A stretch of DNA of 64,000 nucleotides from Bradyrhizobium huanghuaihaiense (GTDB taxonomy: Bacteria; Pseudomonadota; Alphaproteobacteria; Rhizobiales; Xanthobacteraceae), in contig NZ_VLLA01000014.1 in the NCBI RefSeq assembly GCF_007830635.1, positions 125,083 to 189,082 of the forward strand. Reading direction: 5' to 3'. Positions 1 to 8,436 of this stretch are shown here, piece after piece. How positions within the stretch are numbered: the stretch's first letter is position 1; the number at the start of each line of letters is the position of its first letter. The translations under genes and the position numbers were made by a program. A model generated the notes under the pieces. It saw only the letters and a list, made by a program, of their open reading frames with translations. It was not told the DNA's origin and searched no databases.

Positions 1-30
1 AAAGCGGCGGGGCCGAAGCCCCGCCGCCGG
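1..30 (-). terminator. Rho-independent terminator of the flagellin gene
   Basis: A perfect 10-bp GC-rich stem (4-13 with 18-27) and a CGAA loop lie about 30 bases past the flagellin stop codon. Read on the minus strand, the stem is followed by at least three U before the window edge, so the U-run may be longer than can be seen. Confidence 0.8.
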
Positions 31-57
31 ATCTTGCTTAGCGATGTCAGCCGCTTG

Positions 58-2346
58 TTAGCGGAGCAGCTGGAGCACGCTCTGCTGCGACTGGTTGGCC
101 AGCGACAGAGCGGAGACCGCAATCGACTGGCGGGTCGACAGCGCCTGGCTGTTGGCCGCTTCGACGTTGGTGTCGGCCAGCGTCAGGTTGGACGAACCGG
201 TCTGCAGCACGTTGATCAGGCTCTTGTTGAAGTCCTGACGAACCTGCACGATCGTCAGGTTCGAGCCGAGAGCCGAGGCTTCCGAACGCAGCGTGCTCGA
301 CGCTGAGTTCAGGTTGGTCAGCACCTTGTTGGTGGCAGCGTTGTCGATGAAGTCGACACCGCTGGTCAGCGCGGCGAGGCCCAGACCCTTGGAGTTGTAG
401 GTCACGCCAGTGATGCTGAGGTTCGACTTGCCGGTCTCGTCGAACACCAGCTTGAGCTGGTCGCCGTTCAACAGGTTGACGCCGTTGAACGAGGAGTCCT
501 GCGCAGTCGAGTCGATCTGGTTCAGGATGTTGTTGTACTGAGACACCAGGTTCGCACGCGAGGTCTGAGCAACCGCATCCTGGACGGGGGTGGAAGCCGT
601 CGAGAAGGTCAGCGACGTGGTCAGCGTGCCGCCGATCGCACCACCCGCGGCGCTCGAACCGATGGTCGAGGACGCGTAGTCGTTGGTGGTCGAAACGGTC
701 AGCAGGCCGTTGGCGTCGATCGTTGCCGTCAGGTTGTTGGCCTGAAGCTTGGTGTTGAGCTGATCGAGCGTCTTGACCGTGCCGTTGGTGCCGTCGCCGA
801 AGGTGACGTTGACCGCCGTGCCGCCGCTGAAGGAGGCGAAGGTCAAGGTCTTGCCGCTGATGCCGCCGACGCCGGAGGTGCGGGCCGCGGTGAAGGCGGT
901 CGCAGTCCCGGTGTTGCCGGCAAGGCCGAGCGCATTCAACGCATTGCCCGTGCCGGTGATCGACAGATCGGCGTTGACGCCGGTCGAGAGCTTGAGCTGA
1001 CCCGAGGCGTTGATCGACGAGTTGGTCTGGCCGGTGGCCGTCGCAAGCGTCGCAGTGCCGTTGGCATTGACCGTCGCGGTCTGCACGCCGGTGGCAAGGT
1101 CGATCGCCTTCAGCACGTCATTGAGCGTGCCGGCCTGCAGATAGACCGTCGAGTTGCCGGCGCCGTCGGTGAGGACGTTACCGCTCGTACCAAAACCGCT
1201 CGGAACGCTCGGAGCACCGGTCGAGCCCGGGATCGGCGCGTTCTTGAAGGTGATGACGTGACCGTCGACGTTCAGCGTCGAACCGTCCGCGATGGTCGCA
1301 CCCAGCGAGGCCGCGCTCGTGGTCCGGTTGACGTTGATGGTGGCGTTGCCGCCGCCGACGGCCGTGGTCAGGCCGAGCGCCTTGAGCAGGTCGGCCTTGC
1401 CGGTGACGCTCAGATCCGCACCCGTCGAGCTCTTCAGCGTGACCGCGCCGGCAGCAGCGGTCGAGACCGCAGCACCCGGCTGGCTGGCGCTCACGGAGAT
1501 CGTCGCAGCGCCGGAGCTGATGGACACCGTCTTCACGCCGCTGGCCAGATCGATCGCGGACAAGAGATCGTTGACGGTCGCAGCCGGAGTACCCGCCGTG
1601 CCGAGATAGACGGTGGTGTTGCCGTTGCCGTCGGTGACGAGGTTGCCGCTGACGCCCGAGCCGGTCGCAACCCCGGTCGACGCCGGAGCAGCACCCCAGC
1701 GGAAGGTGATGGTCTTGCCGTTCACGGTCAGCGTGTCGCCGTCGGCAGGCTGGGCGTTGCCGAGCAGGCCGCTTGCAGTCGTGCCGTTGGTGGCGATCAG
1801 GGTGATGGCGCCGGACAGGGCCGTGGAGCCGTCACCGGCCGTTGCGCCAGTGCTCGCAAAGGAACCGATGGTCGCGCCGAGCGTGGTGGTACCGGTCGCC
1901 GCGGTGGTGCCGCCGGCCGCGCCGCTATAGACGACGTTGCTGCTCGCCGTCGCGCTGGCGAAAGAGGTCGTGCCACGGAGGTCCGCCGACGTCGCACCCG
2001 AGATGGTGGCCGAGACGTTCGACTTGGTGGAGTAGCCGACCGTGGTCTGCAGCGCCTGGTTGGCGATCGACTTGGCGCTGTCGATCAGCTTCTGCAGCGA
2101 GGTGATGCCGGTGTTGGCGGCCTGCAGCACCTGCACGCCGTTGGCGATGCCATCGAGCAGGTTGTTGATGTCGCTGGCGCGGTTGTCGAGCGACTGGGCC
2201 GTGAAGAAGTTGGTGGGATTGTCCAGGGCCGAGTTGACGCTCTTGCCGGTCGACAGACGGTTCTGCGTGGTGGCGAGAAGATCAGCGGTGGACTGGAGGG
2301 AGAGGAGGTTCTGACGAACCGACGCGGAGAGGACGATGCCTGACAT
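58..2346 (-). CDS. fliC: Flagellin, large subpolar-type (762 aa)
   Basis: This is the filament subunit, exported through the flagellar type III system. The N-terminus (residues 1-130, with MSGIVLSASVRQNLLSLQ) and the C-terminus (from about 640, ending in SQQSVLQLLR) are the conserved D0/D1 coiled-coil segments. The middle 500 residues are a Gly/Ala/Ser/Thr-rich, beta-type variable region. At 762 aa it is far longer than the roughly 270-500 aa common for rhizobial flagellins and fits the thick subpolar flagellum of Bradyrhizobium. Residues about 200-325 and 352-480 are two copies of one module (TVNGKTITF ... LLSAIDLASGVKT ... LLKALGL), which also occurs in the hook and junction proteins nearby. 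An AAAGG ribosome site precedes the ATG. A terminator lies just downstream, so the gene is probably monocistronic. Confidence 0.97.
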   Translation of the reverse strand: MSGIVLSASVRQNLLSLQSTADLLATTQNRLSTGKSVNSALDNPTNFFTAQSLDNRASDINNLLDGIANGVQVLQAANTGITSLQKLIDSAKSIANQALQTTVGYSTKSNVSATISGATSADLRGTTSFASATASSNVVYSGAAGGTTAATGTTTLGATIGSFASTGATAGDGSTALSGAITLIATNGTTASGLLGNAQPADGDTLTVNGKTITFRWGAAPASTGVATGSGVSGNLVTDGNGNTTVYLGTAGTPAATVNDLLSAIDLASGVKTVSISSGAATISVSASQPGAAVSTAAAGAVTLKSSTGADLSVTGKADLLKALGLTTAVGGGNATINVNRTTSAASLGATIADGSTLNVDGHVITFKNAPIPGSTGAPSVPSGFGTSGNVLTDGAGNSTVYLQAGTLNDVLKAIDLATGVQTATVNANGTATLATATGQTNSSINASGQLKLSTGVNADLSITGTGNALNALGLAGNTGTATAFTAARTSGVGGISGKTLTFASFSGGTAVNVTFGDGTNGTVKTLDQLNTKLQANNLTATIDANGLLTVSTTNDYASSTIGSSAAGGAIGGTLTTSLTFSTASTPVQDAVAQTSRANLVSQYNNILNQIDSTAQDSSFNGVNLLNGDQLKLVFDETGKSNLSITGVTYNSKGLGLAALTSGVDFIDNAATNKVLTNLNSASSTLRSEASALGSNLTIVQVRQDFNKSLINVLQTGSSNLTLADTNVEAANSQALSTRQSIAVSALSLANQSQQSVLQLLR

Positions 2347-2667
2347 GACTCTGTTACCTTTCTGGTAAACGACGCTACTGTTACGCGTCTGCTTGGATCG
2401 AGATGGATCCAGCGACCGGCGGACCCTGGCGTCGAGACCTCTAACGAAACATGAAATGAAATCGGCGCTTTCGCTCAGTCAGCGCGTGATTCGGCCGATC
2501 CAGCCGCCCTCGCCGCTGCACCGCCGCGCAATTCCTACATTGATATGATTGACTTTTTCGGCACGAACGCCGGCAATTTAGAACTCGTTAACTAATGTTG
2601 AGGGAGTATTGCACCCTGATCCGCCCCAACTCACGCTCGGTTACGAAAGCGTTGATGGAGAACAGGC
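2347..2667. promoter_or_regulatory. Divergent flagellin/flbT regulatory region
   Basis: These 321 bases separate the divergent flagellin and flbT starts and hold no convincing gene. They should contain both promoters and the flagellin 5' leader, the RNA segment through which FlbT acts on flagellin mRNA in Caulobacter. No clear sigma-54 or sigma-70 element could be picked by eye for flagellin. A CtrA-like motif, TTTA-N7-TTAAC, is at 2577-2592. A GGAG ribosome site precedes flbT. Confidence 0.6.
2577..2592 (+). promoter_or_regulatory. Possible CtrA-binding motif upstream of flbT
   Basis: TTTA-N7-TTAAC differs by one base from the CtrA full-site consensus TTAA-N7-TTAAC. It lies 75 bases before the flbT start. 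One mismatch in an AT-rich stretch makes this weaker than the site at 8415. Confidence 0.35.
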
Positions 2668-3108
2668 ATGGCTCTCAAGGTCGAGCTCAAACCGCACGAA
2701 CGCATCATCGTCGGCAATTCCGTGATCACCAACACGGACCAGCGGGCCCGCCTCCTGATCGATGGCGAGAACGTGCCGATCCTGCGCGAGCGCGACATCC
2801 TCACGCCCGAGACCGCCGACACCCCCGCCAAGCTCGTCTATCTGGCGGTCCAGCTCATGTACATCTCGCCGGATCCGCAGACCCAGCACGGCACCTATTT
2901 CAACCTGGTGCGGGACATCGTCACCGCGGTGCCGAGCTCCTGGCCGATCATCGAAGGCATCAATAACAACATCCTGAACGGCGACCTCTACCGGGCGCTG
3001 AAGGAAGCCCGCAAGCTGATCGCCTATGAGGAGAAGCTGCGCAGCCAGTTCGAGGCCACGCATCCCAAGGCGCCGGCGGACAAGGACGACGTCAGCACCG
3101 CCGCCTGA
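2668..3108 (+). CDS. flbT: Flagellar biosynthesis repressor FlbT (146 aa)
   Basis: FlbT is a small cytoplasmic post-transcriptional regulator. In Caulobacter it binds the flagellin mRNA leader and promotes its decay until the hook is finished. The sequence MALKVELKPHERIIVGN and the block LMYISPDPQTQHGTYFNLVRD are typical of the family, and the length is normal. The ATG follows GGAG at good spacing. It is divergent from flagellin, its likely target. The usual partner flaF is not in this window, so FlaF must be encoded elsewhere. A strong terminator follows at 3141-3183. Confidence 0.96.
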   Translation: MALKVELKPHERIIVGNSVITNTDQRARLLIDGENVPILRERDILTPETADTPAKLVYLAVQLMYISPDPQTQHGTYFNLVRDIVTAVPSSWPIIEGINNNILNGDLYRALKEARKLIAYEEKLRSQFEATHPKAPADKDDVSTAA

Positions 3109-3140
3109 CGCAGGCGTTGGCCCGAACGGCCAAGCCGCAC

Positions 3141-3183
3141 AAACGACAACGGCCCCGGATCGCCTCCGGGGCCGTTGTCGTTT
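3141..3183. terminator. Bidirectional terminator between flbT and the decarboxylase gene
   Basis: This is an 18-bp perfect inverted repeat (3141-3158 with 3166-3183) with a 7-base loop. The arms begin with AAA and end with TTT, so it can terminate both flbT and the convergent decarboxylase transcript. Confidence 0.85.
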
Positions 3184-3199
3184 CAGCCATGCACCGATG

Positions 3200-4696
3200 C
3201 TATTGCGCCACGAGCGGCGGCGCCTCGACCTCGATCACTCCGCCGCTCCGCCGTCCGCCGAACTCCAGCACGGCCGCAACCAGCGCATCGATATCGGTCT
3301 CGTTCGTTCGGTGATTGACGATCGCGGCGCGGATCGCAAACTTGCCGTTCAGCGTCGTGCCCGATGGCGCGGCGATGCCGGACTCCTGGATGTCGGCAAC
3401 GATCTCGCGATTGACCGCATCGCCGCACCGATAGCGGAAGCAGACGATGTTGAGATTCACCGGCGCCAGCAACTCCAGCCGCGGTTCGGCCAGCACGCGC
3501 GCCTCCAGATATTTGGCGAGCGCGCAGCTTCGCGCGATCACCGCACCCAGCCGGTCGGTGCCGAACGTCTTCAGCGTGAACCAGGTCTTCAGCGCCCGGA
3601 AGCCGCGCGACAGATCGGGGCCGAGATCGCAAGGCCAGACCGCACCTGCCGCCAGCCCCCTCGCCTCGCGGCTGAGATAGGCCGCCGGCTGGGCGAAGGC
3701 CTGCCGATGTCGCTCGCCGTCGCGTACCAGCAGGAAGCCGGCGTCATAGGGCACCTGTCCCCATTTGTGGAAGTCGAGCGCAATGGAGTCGGCTAGCTCG
3801 ATGCCGCCGAGCAATGGCGCAAGTTCGGGAGAGAGAATTGCGAGCGCGCCAAAAGCGCCGTCGACGTGAAACCAGATTCCTTCTTCGCGGCACAGCTCCG
3901 CGACGGCCCTGAGATCGTCGATCGCACCGACATCGACCGTGCCGGCGGACGCGACGACCAGGAACGGCTTGAAGCCGACCTCGCGATCGGCCGCGATCTG
4001 CGCACGCAGCGCGGCCACATCGATGCGGTGATCTGTATCGACGCCGATCTTGCGCAGTGCATCGGTGCCGAGCCCGGCGATGTCCATCGCCCTGGAGACA
4101 CAGCCATGCGCGGCCCGCGACGTGTAGGCCGTGAGCAGCGCGCCGTCATTGCCGATGCCGTGCTGCCGCGCCAGCGTGCCGAGCGCAGCGTTGCGTGCCA
4201 CCAGCACCGCCATCAGATTGGCCATCGATGTGCCCGTGACGAAGATGCCGCTCGCTTCTTCCGGGAAGGCGAACAGGCGGCGCATCCAGTCGACGATCTG
4301 GCGCTCGACCTCGATCGGCATGTGATCGCGCCCGCCGAGATTGGCGTTCAGACCCGCGGCGAGCATTTCCGCGACCATGCCGACAGCCGTGCCGCCGCCA
4401 TGCACCCAGCCCATGAAGCCGGGATGAACGTTGCCGGTCGCGTAAGGCGCGACATGCGCTGCGAACTCGCGATAGACATCGGCGAGGTCGGTTGCCTCAC
4501 GCGGCACGTCGGACTTGATAGCCGCGCGGACCTCATCGGGGATCGGCCGCCAGACGGGACGGCCGCGAACGTTGGCGATGCCGTCGATCGCCTCGTCGAG
4601 CATGCGATGGGCGAGCGCGCGGAATTCGCTCCAGTCCTGCGGATCGAGCGAAGTGTGCGTGACCGAGCCTTGCGTGTTGCGGATGATCTCGTTCAT
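3200..4696 (-). CDS. Group II pyridoxal-phosphate decarboxylase (498 aa)
   Basis: A fold-type-I PLP enzyme of the aromatic-amino-acid, glutamate and diaminobutyrate decarboxylase family, expected to turn an amino acid into its amine. Visible landmarks are TGTSMANL (about 154-161, phosphate binding), His197 (likely stacking on PLP), FHVDGAFG with Asp279, and DFHKWGQVPYD with the Schiff-base Lys311. Substrate cannot be read from the sequence. It is the last gene of the cassette, and its ATG overlaps the ATP-grasp stop by 4 bases, so the two are translationally coupled. This makes a free-standing catabolic role unlikely; a joint pathway with the ligase is inferred. Confidence 0.88.
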   Translation of the reverse strand: MNEIIRNTQGSVTHTSLDPQDWSEFRALAHRMLDEAIDGIANVRGRPVWRPIPDEVRAAIKSDVPREATDLADVYREFAAHVAPYATGNVHPGFMGWVHGGGTAVGMVAEMLAAGLNANLGGRDHMPIEVERQIVDWMRRLFAFPEEASGIFVTGTSMANLMAVLVARNAALGTLARQHGIGNDGALLTAYTSRAAHGCVSRAMDIAGLGTDALRKIGVDTDHRIDVAALRAQIAADREVGFKPFLVVASAGTVDVGAIDDLRAVAELCREEGIWFHVDGAFGALAILSPELAPLLGGIELADSIALDFHKWGQVPYDAGFLLVRDGERHRQAFAQPAAYLSREARGLAAGAVWPCDLGPDLSRGFRALKTWFTLKTFGTDRLGAVIARSCALAKYLEARVLAEPRLELLAPVNLNIVCFRYRCGDAVNREIVADIQESGIAAPSGTTLNGKFAIRAAIVNHRTNETDIDALVAAVLEFGGRRSGGVIEVEAPPLVAQ

Positions 4697-5946
4697 GCTG
4701 CAGCCCCCTCGCCCGCCTTTGCATGCCGCGACAGCATCGCCGTGAACGCGGCGAAGATCTTGCGCATCTGCGGCGGCTTGTATGGAAACACGGCGGGCGG
4801 ATCCATGTTGTGCACGACGGCGGTGTTGTCGGCCTCGAACACCAGCAGCTCGCCGTCCTGGTTCTCGGCGCAGTCGACGATGAAATAGTCGAGGCCGACG
4901 CGCCGGCTCATCTCGTCGAGCGCATTCTTGTGGCGTGCCGCGAAGGCGTGATCGAAGTCTTGCATGAAGACGGCCTCTTCAGCGCGCTTCTCCTCGCTGA
5001 ACGCCATGTAGGCGTTGAGATACCAGATGTCCCAACGATCGGCGATCGCCATGTGACAGGCATAAGGCTTGCCGTCGACCATGGTGAGCCGGATCTTGCG
5101 GAAGAGCCCGTCGGAGCTCGCGTAGTTGACGAAACGCGCGACGAAAAAGTCCTGCTCCTGTCGCTCGGCCAGATAGGCCTTCAGCGCCGCAGCATCGTCG
5201 ACCTTCGCGAGCCCGACGCCGGCGTGCGTGCCGCGCGGCCGTACGATCATTGGAAAGTGCAATTCGCTCGTAATCTCCGCGCAAGCGATCTGTCCCTCTG
5301 AGAGAGCCGTCAATTGCGCACGGGTCGCGTTGGCGGTCACGGGAATATCGAGACCGGGGATATCAGCCAGCAACCGATAGAGCTTGTCGCGATCGAGATT
5401 GCCAATCAGCTCGGGGCGATTGAGCAGCGGCCGCGGCCAGCGCGCCGCGGCCTGTTCGATGACGGCGAGTGCCTCGCGGCATTCCGCGGAATCGGAGGCG
5501 ACCACGATGGCCACGTCGTGCTCGGGCAATGTCTCGGGCAGGCCGACGCCCTTCACCACGTAGAGCGTCAGCAGCTCGATGTCGGAGCCTTCGAGCAGGA
5601 ACTCGATCGGCGTATTGCCCCCCATGTCGATATCGGCCGCGAGCGCCAGCACGCGCATGCGCGGTTTGGCAGCCGCGCAAGGCGTGCGAAACAATTGATG
5701 GAAGGCGAGCACCTCGGTCTGGATCACGAGGCCGGCCTCCTTCTCGCCGAGCAGCTGGGCAATCAGCGACAGGTCCAGCCCCTCGCCTGCCTCCGCGATT
5801 CCTTCCGCGATCCGCGCCAGAAGCTTCTCGCGCAACGGATGCAGATTGCCGCCCTCGAAGGCCCGGCGCGTCAACTGCGCAAAGCCGATACGGTCGGAAT
5901 GGGCTGGCGCGGTGGCGCCGTTCGGGGCGGAAACAGGATGCAGCAT
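4693..5946 (-). CDS. ATP-grasp ligase, RimK-like C-terminal domain (417 aa)
   Basis: Residues about 175-405 look like an ATP-grasp fold: a glycine-rich loop PRGTHAGVGLAKV (237-249), a basic strand KIRLTMVDGKPYACHM, and a metal-binding FEADN (370-374). Such enzymes join a carboxylate to an amine through an acyl-phosphate. Residues 1-95 are helical and 96-170 (VLALAADIDMGGNTP) form a separate Rossmann-like pre-ATP domain. The start was set at the ATG at 5946, one base after the upstream stop, rather than 14 codons earlier inside the preceding gene. It overlaps the decarboxylase by 4 bases. Substrates are unknown. An amide or short-peptide product built from a decarboxylated amino acid is inference. 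Confidence 0.8.
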   Translation of the reverse strand: MLHPVSAPNGATAPAHSDRIGFAQLTRRAFEGGNLHPLREKLLARIAEGIAEAGEGLDLSLIAQLLGEKEAGLVIQTEVLAFHQLFRTPCAAAKPRMRVLALAADIDMGGNTPIEFLLEGSDIELLTLYVVKGVGLPETLPEHDVAIVVASDSAECREALAVIEQAAARWPRPLLNRPELIGNLDRDKLYRLLADIPGLDIPVTANATRAQLTALSEGQIACAEITSELHFPMIVRPRGTHAGVGLAKVDDAAALKAYLAERQEQDFFVARFVNYASSDGLFRKIRLTMVDGKPYACHMAIADRWDIWYLNAYMAFSEEKRAEEAVFMQDFDHAFAARHKNALDEMSRRVGLDYFIVDCAENQDGELLVFEADNTAVVHNMDPPAVFPYKPPQMRKIFAAFTAMLSRHAKAGEGAAA

Positions 5947-5947
5947 C

Positions 5948-7570
5948 TTAGGCCTCGAGCACGAACTTCCCCGGCGCAGCCGTGGCACCGTCGAGCAGCA
6001 GCTCGATCTTCACCAGCACGTGGGCGATGCGATCGAGGATCTGCTGCAAATTGCGTTGCGATTGTGCGGCGTCCGCCGACCAGGCTTCGGTAACCAGCCG
6101 CGCGCCGACACACAGCCGCAGCAATCCTTGCTTGCCGTCCGCCCGCTCAAGCCGTACCGGCTGACCAACGAGGCAGCGTTGTGCGGCGACCTGCCGGTCC
6201 GCCGCACTACCGCCGATGTCGTTGCTCATGTCACGCGCCAGAGCGCGATGCACCGCGCTGGTGTCCGCGATGGAGACCGGCTTGCCGTCGCGCAGCAACG
6301 TGAACAGAAAGATCGTGGCCGCCGCAAATTCCTCGTCATCCACGCCGGCCTGCCCGGATGCATTCGGAACGGCTTGAAACGATGGCGACAGCGCGATCAT
6401 GCTGTCGATGCCGGCAGCGAGCTCGGCCAGCGCTTTGGCGCGGAATGCGCCCGGCACGGCATAGTAGCTGCCGATCTGCGCCAGTGCGGCCTCCCAGCGG
6501 AGCCATTGACCGAAATTCGGCCGGCGCTCGAATCGCGAGCGCAGCGCCGTCCAGGCCGTCGGCCAGTCGCAGCGGCCGGCATAGTCGAAGATGCCCGGCG
6601 CCATCGCGCCAATTCGGTCGATCGACCGCGACAGGCCCTTCGGCACCAGCAGCGCGCCGCTGAAGGCGGGGCCGCCGAAGAATTTCGAGCCTGTCATCAA
6701 AACCATGTAACCGCGGTCGAGATAGGAACGCAGCCGGCGGCGACCGAGTCGCGCCTGGCAGGCATCGACGACCACCTGAACCTTGCGCGGCCAGCGCCGC
6801 GCGATCTCATCGAGGCAGGCAGCACTCGGCGCGCGCCAGCCGAGTTTTGACGAATCCATGATGTGCAGAAGAACGCACCGGCCTTGCGCGAGGCTGTTCT
6901 CGATTGCACGCATTACTGCAGCGTCGGCATCGGCGCGCATCGCGATGTCGGACGCGGCGGCGTCGAGCAACGGCACCGCGATGCTGTCACCAGCAAGCCC
7001 GGCCACCGCACTGTCCTTGCGCACCGCAAGGCCGCTCGCCGTCAGCGTGCTGAAATGGCGCCCGCCCGCAGTATGGGCCGTCCCGCTTCCGGTCTGATCG
7101 GCGCCGACCACGATCGTCACCGGCGGTGCGCCGAGCACCGCGCGCGCGAGGAACAGGGCATGGAGCTGGGAGTCGGTGCCTGACGGCGAGAACACGATGT
7201 CGACGCGCGGCGAGAGCTGGAGATGGCCGCGCAGCTCCTCGCGCATGCCCTCGCAGCGTGCGTCGAAGGCGACCTCGACCTCGTCGAACAGGCATCGGTG
7301 CATCAGCTCTTCGCGCGCCAGCGCAGCGCGATCGTAGGCGGCTTGCGAGATCGTGGACGCGGTCGACGAAGCAAAATTCCAGATCTCCGGCTCCGGCGAT
7401 GGCGCACAGCCATAGGCGTTGACGCGATCGTCAGGATCGAGCGTCAGGCGCGGGTCGCCGCCGGAGACCAGCAGCGTGTCGAGCGGCGTGAAGAGATCGC
7501 GCAAGCGATAGCGCGAGCCGCCGTCGGACGCTCGTTCGATGTCTGGCAGACGGGATGCGCCGGTGCTCAT
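5948..7570 (-). CDS. Fold-type-I PLP-dependent enzyme, aminotransferase class V-like (540 aa)
   Basis: Fold-type-I PLP features are visible: SGTDSQLHA (130-138, phosphate loop), VVVDACQ with Asp269, and MTGSKFFGG with the likely Schiff-base Lys296. The spacing resembles aminotransferase class V/cysteine desulfurase-like proteins, but at 540 aa it is longer and the N-terminal 50 residues are not recognised. Reaction and substrate are unknown. The start at 7570 gives a 10-base gap to the glycosyltransferase stop; an in-frame start 30 codons upstream would lie inside that gene. The next gene begins 1 base after its stop, which indicates one transcript. Confidence 0.75.
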   Translation of the reverse strand: MSTGASRLPDIERASDGGSRYRLRDLFTPLDTLLVSGGDPRLTLDPDDRVNAYGCAPSPEPEIWNFASSTASTISQAAYDRAALAREELMHRCLFDEVEVAFDARCEGMREELRGHLQLSPRVDIVFSPSGTDSQLHALFLARAVLGAPPVTIVVGADQTGSGTAHTAGGRHFSTLTASGLAVRKDSAVAGLAGDSIAVPLLDAAASDIAMRADADAAVMRAIENSLAQGRCVLLHIMDSSKLGWRAPSAACLDEIARRWPRKVQVVVDACQARLGRRRLRSYLDRGYMVLMTGSKFFGGPAFSGALLVPKGLSRSIDRIGAMAPGIFDYAGRCDWPTAWTALRSRFERRPNFGQWLRWEAALAQIGSYYAVPGAFRAKALAELAAGIDSMIALSPSFQAVPNASGQAGVDDEEFAAATIFLFTLLRDGKPVSIADTSAVHRALARDMSNDIGGSAADRQVAAQRCLVGQPVRLERADGKQGLLRLCVGARLVTEAWSADAAQSQRNLQQILDRIAHVLVKIELLLDGATAAPGKFVLEA

Positions 7571-7580
7571 CCCGAAGCGC

Positions 7581-8363
7581 TCAGGCCGCGTCGGCCGCCG
7601 CCGCAGGCGCCGGCGCGAACTGAGAGGCGATATCGCCGTGGAACACCGAGGGCCCGACATGGTCGAGCGAGCTCTGGATGTCGGCCCAGATCTCGCCGCC
7701 GATATCGGTCCAGCGCTTGCAGAAGGCGAAGTCCTCGGAGAGATAGGTGCCGGTCGCCGGGTCGATCATGCATTCGAACAGCGCGAACCTATTCTGGCTC
7801 GCCGCCAGCGTGTCATGTGAATGCTCGCGGAAGAACCGAAGGTTGGCGTAGTCCGGATGGCGGCACATCGCCTCCAGCACGTGACGGCGGATCATCAGGA
7901 AGCCCGTGCCGGCGTAACGTACGCGGGTAAAGCCGTTGACCACCACGATGCGGTCGGGATCCTCTATTTCGAGCACGTAGTCGAGCGAGGCGGCCGGCAC
8001 GTCGGCCCGACCTGACTGGATCGCACGCGCGGCCTTGTCCCAGTTGACCCGCTTGATCGGATAGCAGCCCGCAACGACGTCGGCGCCGCATTCGATCAGC
8101 CGGAACACCTGCTCCGGCTTGAAGCCGATATCGGCGTCGATGAACAGGAAGTGCGTCGCCTTGGGATCGTCCAGGAACATCGCGGCCAGATTGGCCCGCG
8201 CCCGCGTGATCAGCGCGTCGCCGTCGCGCAAGTGCACCTTGAGCTCGAGATTGGACATGCCGTGCACGGCGCGCTGGAGCGCGAAGATCGAGCTCGCATA
8301 GATGCTCGACACCTGCCCGCCGAAGCAAGGCGTTGCCACCACCAGCTGCATCCTGTCAGACAT
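7581..8363 (-). CDS. GT-A-fold glycosyltransferase-like protein (260 aa)
   Basis: The N-terminus MQLVVATPCFGG, the stretch LITRARANLAAMFL and the nucleotide-sugar/metal motif FIDADIGF (Asp76, Asp78) are those of a GT-A glycosyltransferase related to the Anp1-like/GT2 group. There is no signal peptide or membrane segment, so it should be cytoplasmic. The ATG at 8363 has GGAG at good spacing; a start 8 codons upstream is less likely. It is the first gene of the four-gene cassette and lies 73 bases after flgL on the same strand, with a CtrA box in the gap. A role in glycosylating flagellin or another axial protein is plausible but not shown by sequence alone. Confidence 0.78.
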   Translation of the reverse strand: MSDRMQLVVATPCFGGQVSSIYASSIFALQRAVHGMSNLELKVHLRDGDALITRARANLAAMFLDDPKATHFLFIDADIGFKPEQVFRLIECGADVVAGCYPIKRVNWDKAARAIQSGRADVPAASLDYVLEIEDPDRIVVVNGFTRVRYAGTGFLMIRRHVLEAMCRHPDYANLRFFREHSHDTLAASQNRFALFECMIDPATGTYLSEDFAFCKRWTDIGGEIWADIQSSLDHVGPSVFHGDIASQFAPAPAAAADAA

Positions 8364-8414
8364 CGACCGCTCCGCCCCCGCTTGCAATCCTCACCAAGAG
8401 GTAAACAGGCATGG

Positions 8415-8430
8415 TTAACGGCGTCTTAAC
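8415..8430. promoter_or_regulatory. Consensus CtrA-binding box upstream of the cassette
   Basis: TTAA (8415-8418), a 7-base spacer and TTAAC (8426-8430) match the CtrA consensus TTAA-N7-TTAAC exactly. The box lies in the 73-base gap between the flgL stop and the glycosyltransferase start, about 50 bases before that start. It suggests a cell-cycle-controlled promoter for the four genes downstream, independent of read-through from flgL. Confidence 0.6.
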
Positions 8431-8436
8431 GCATCC

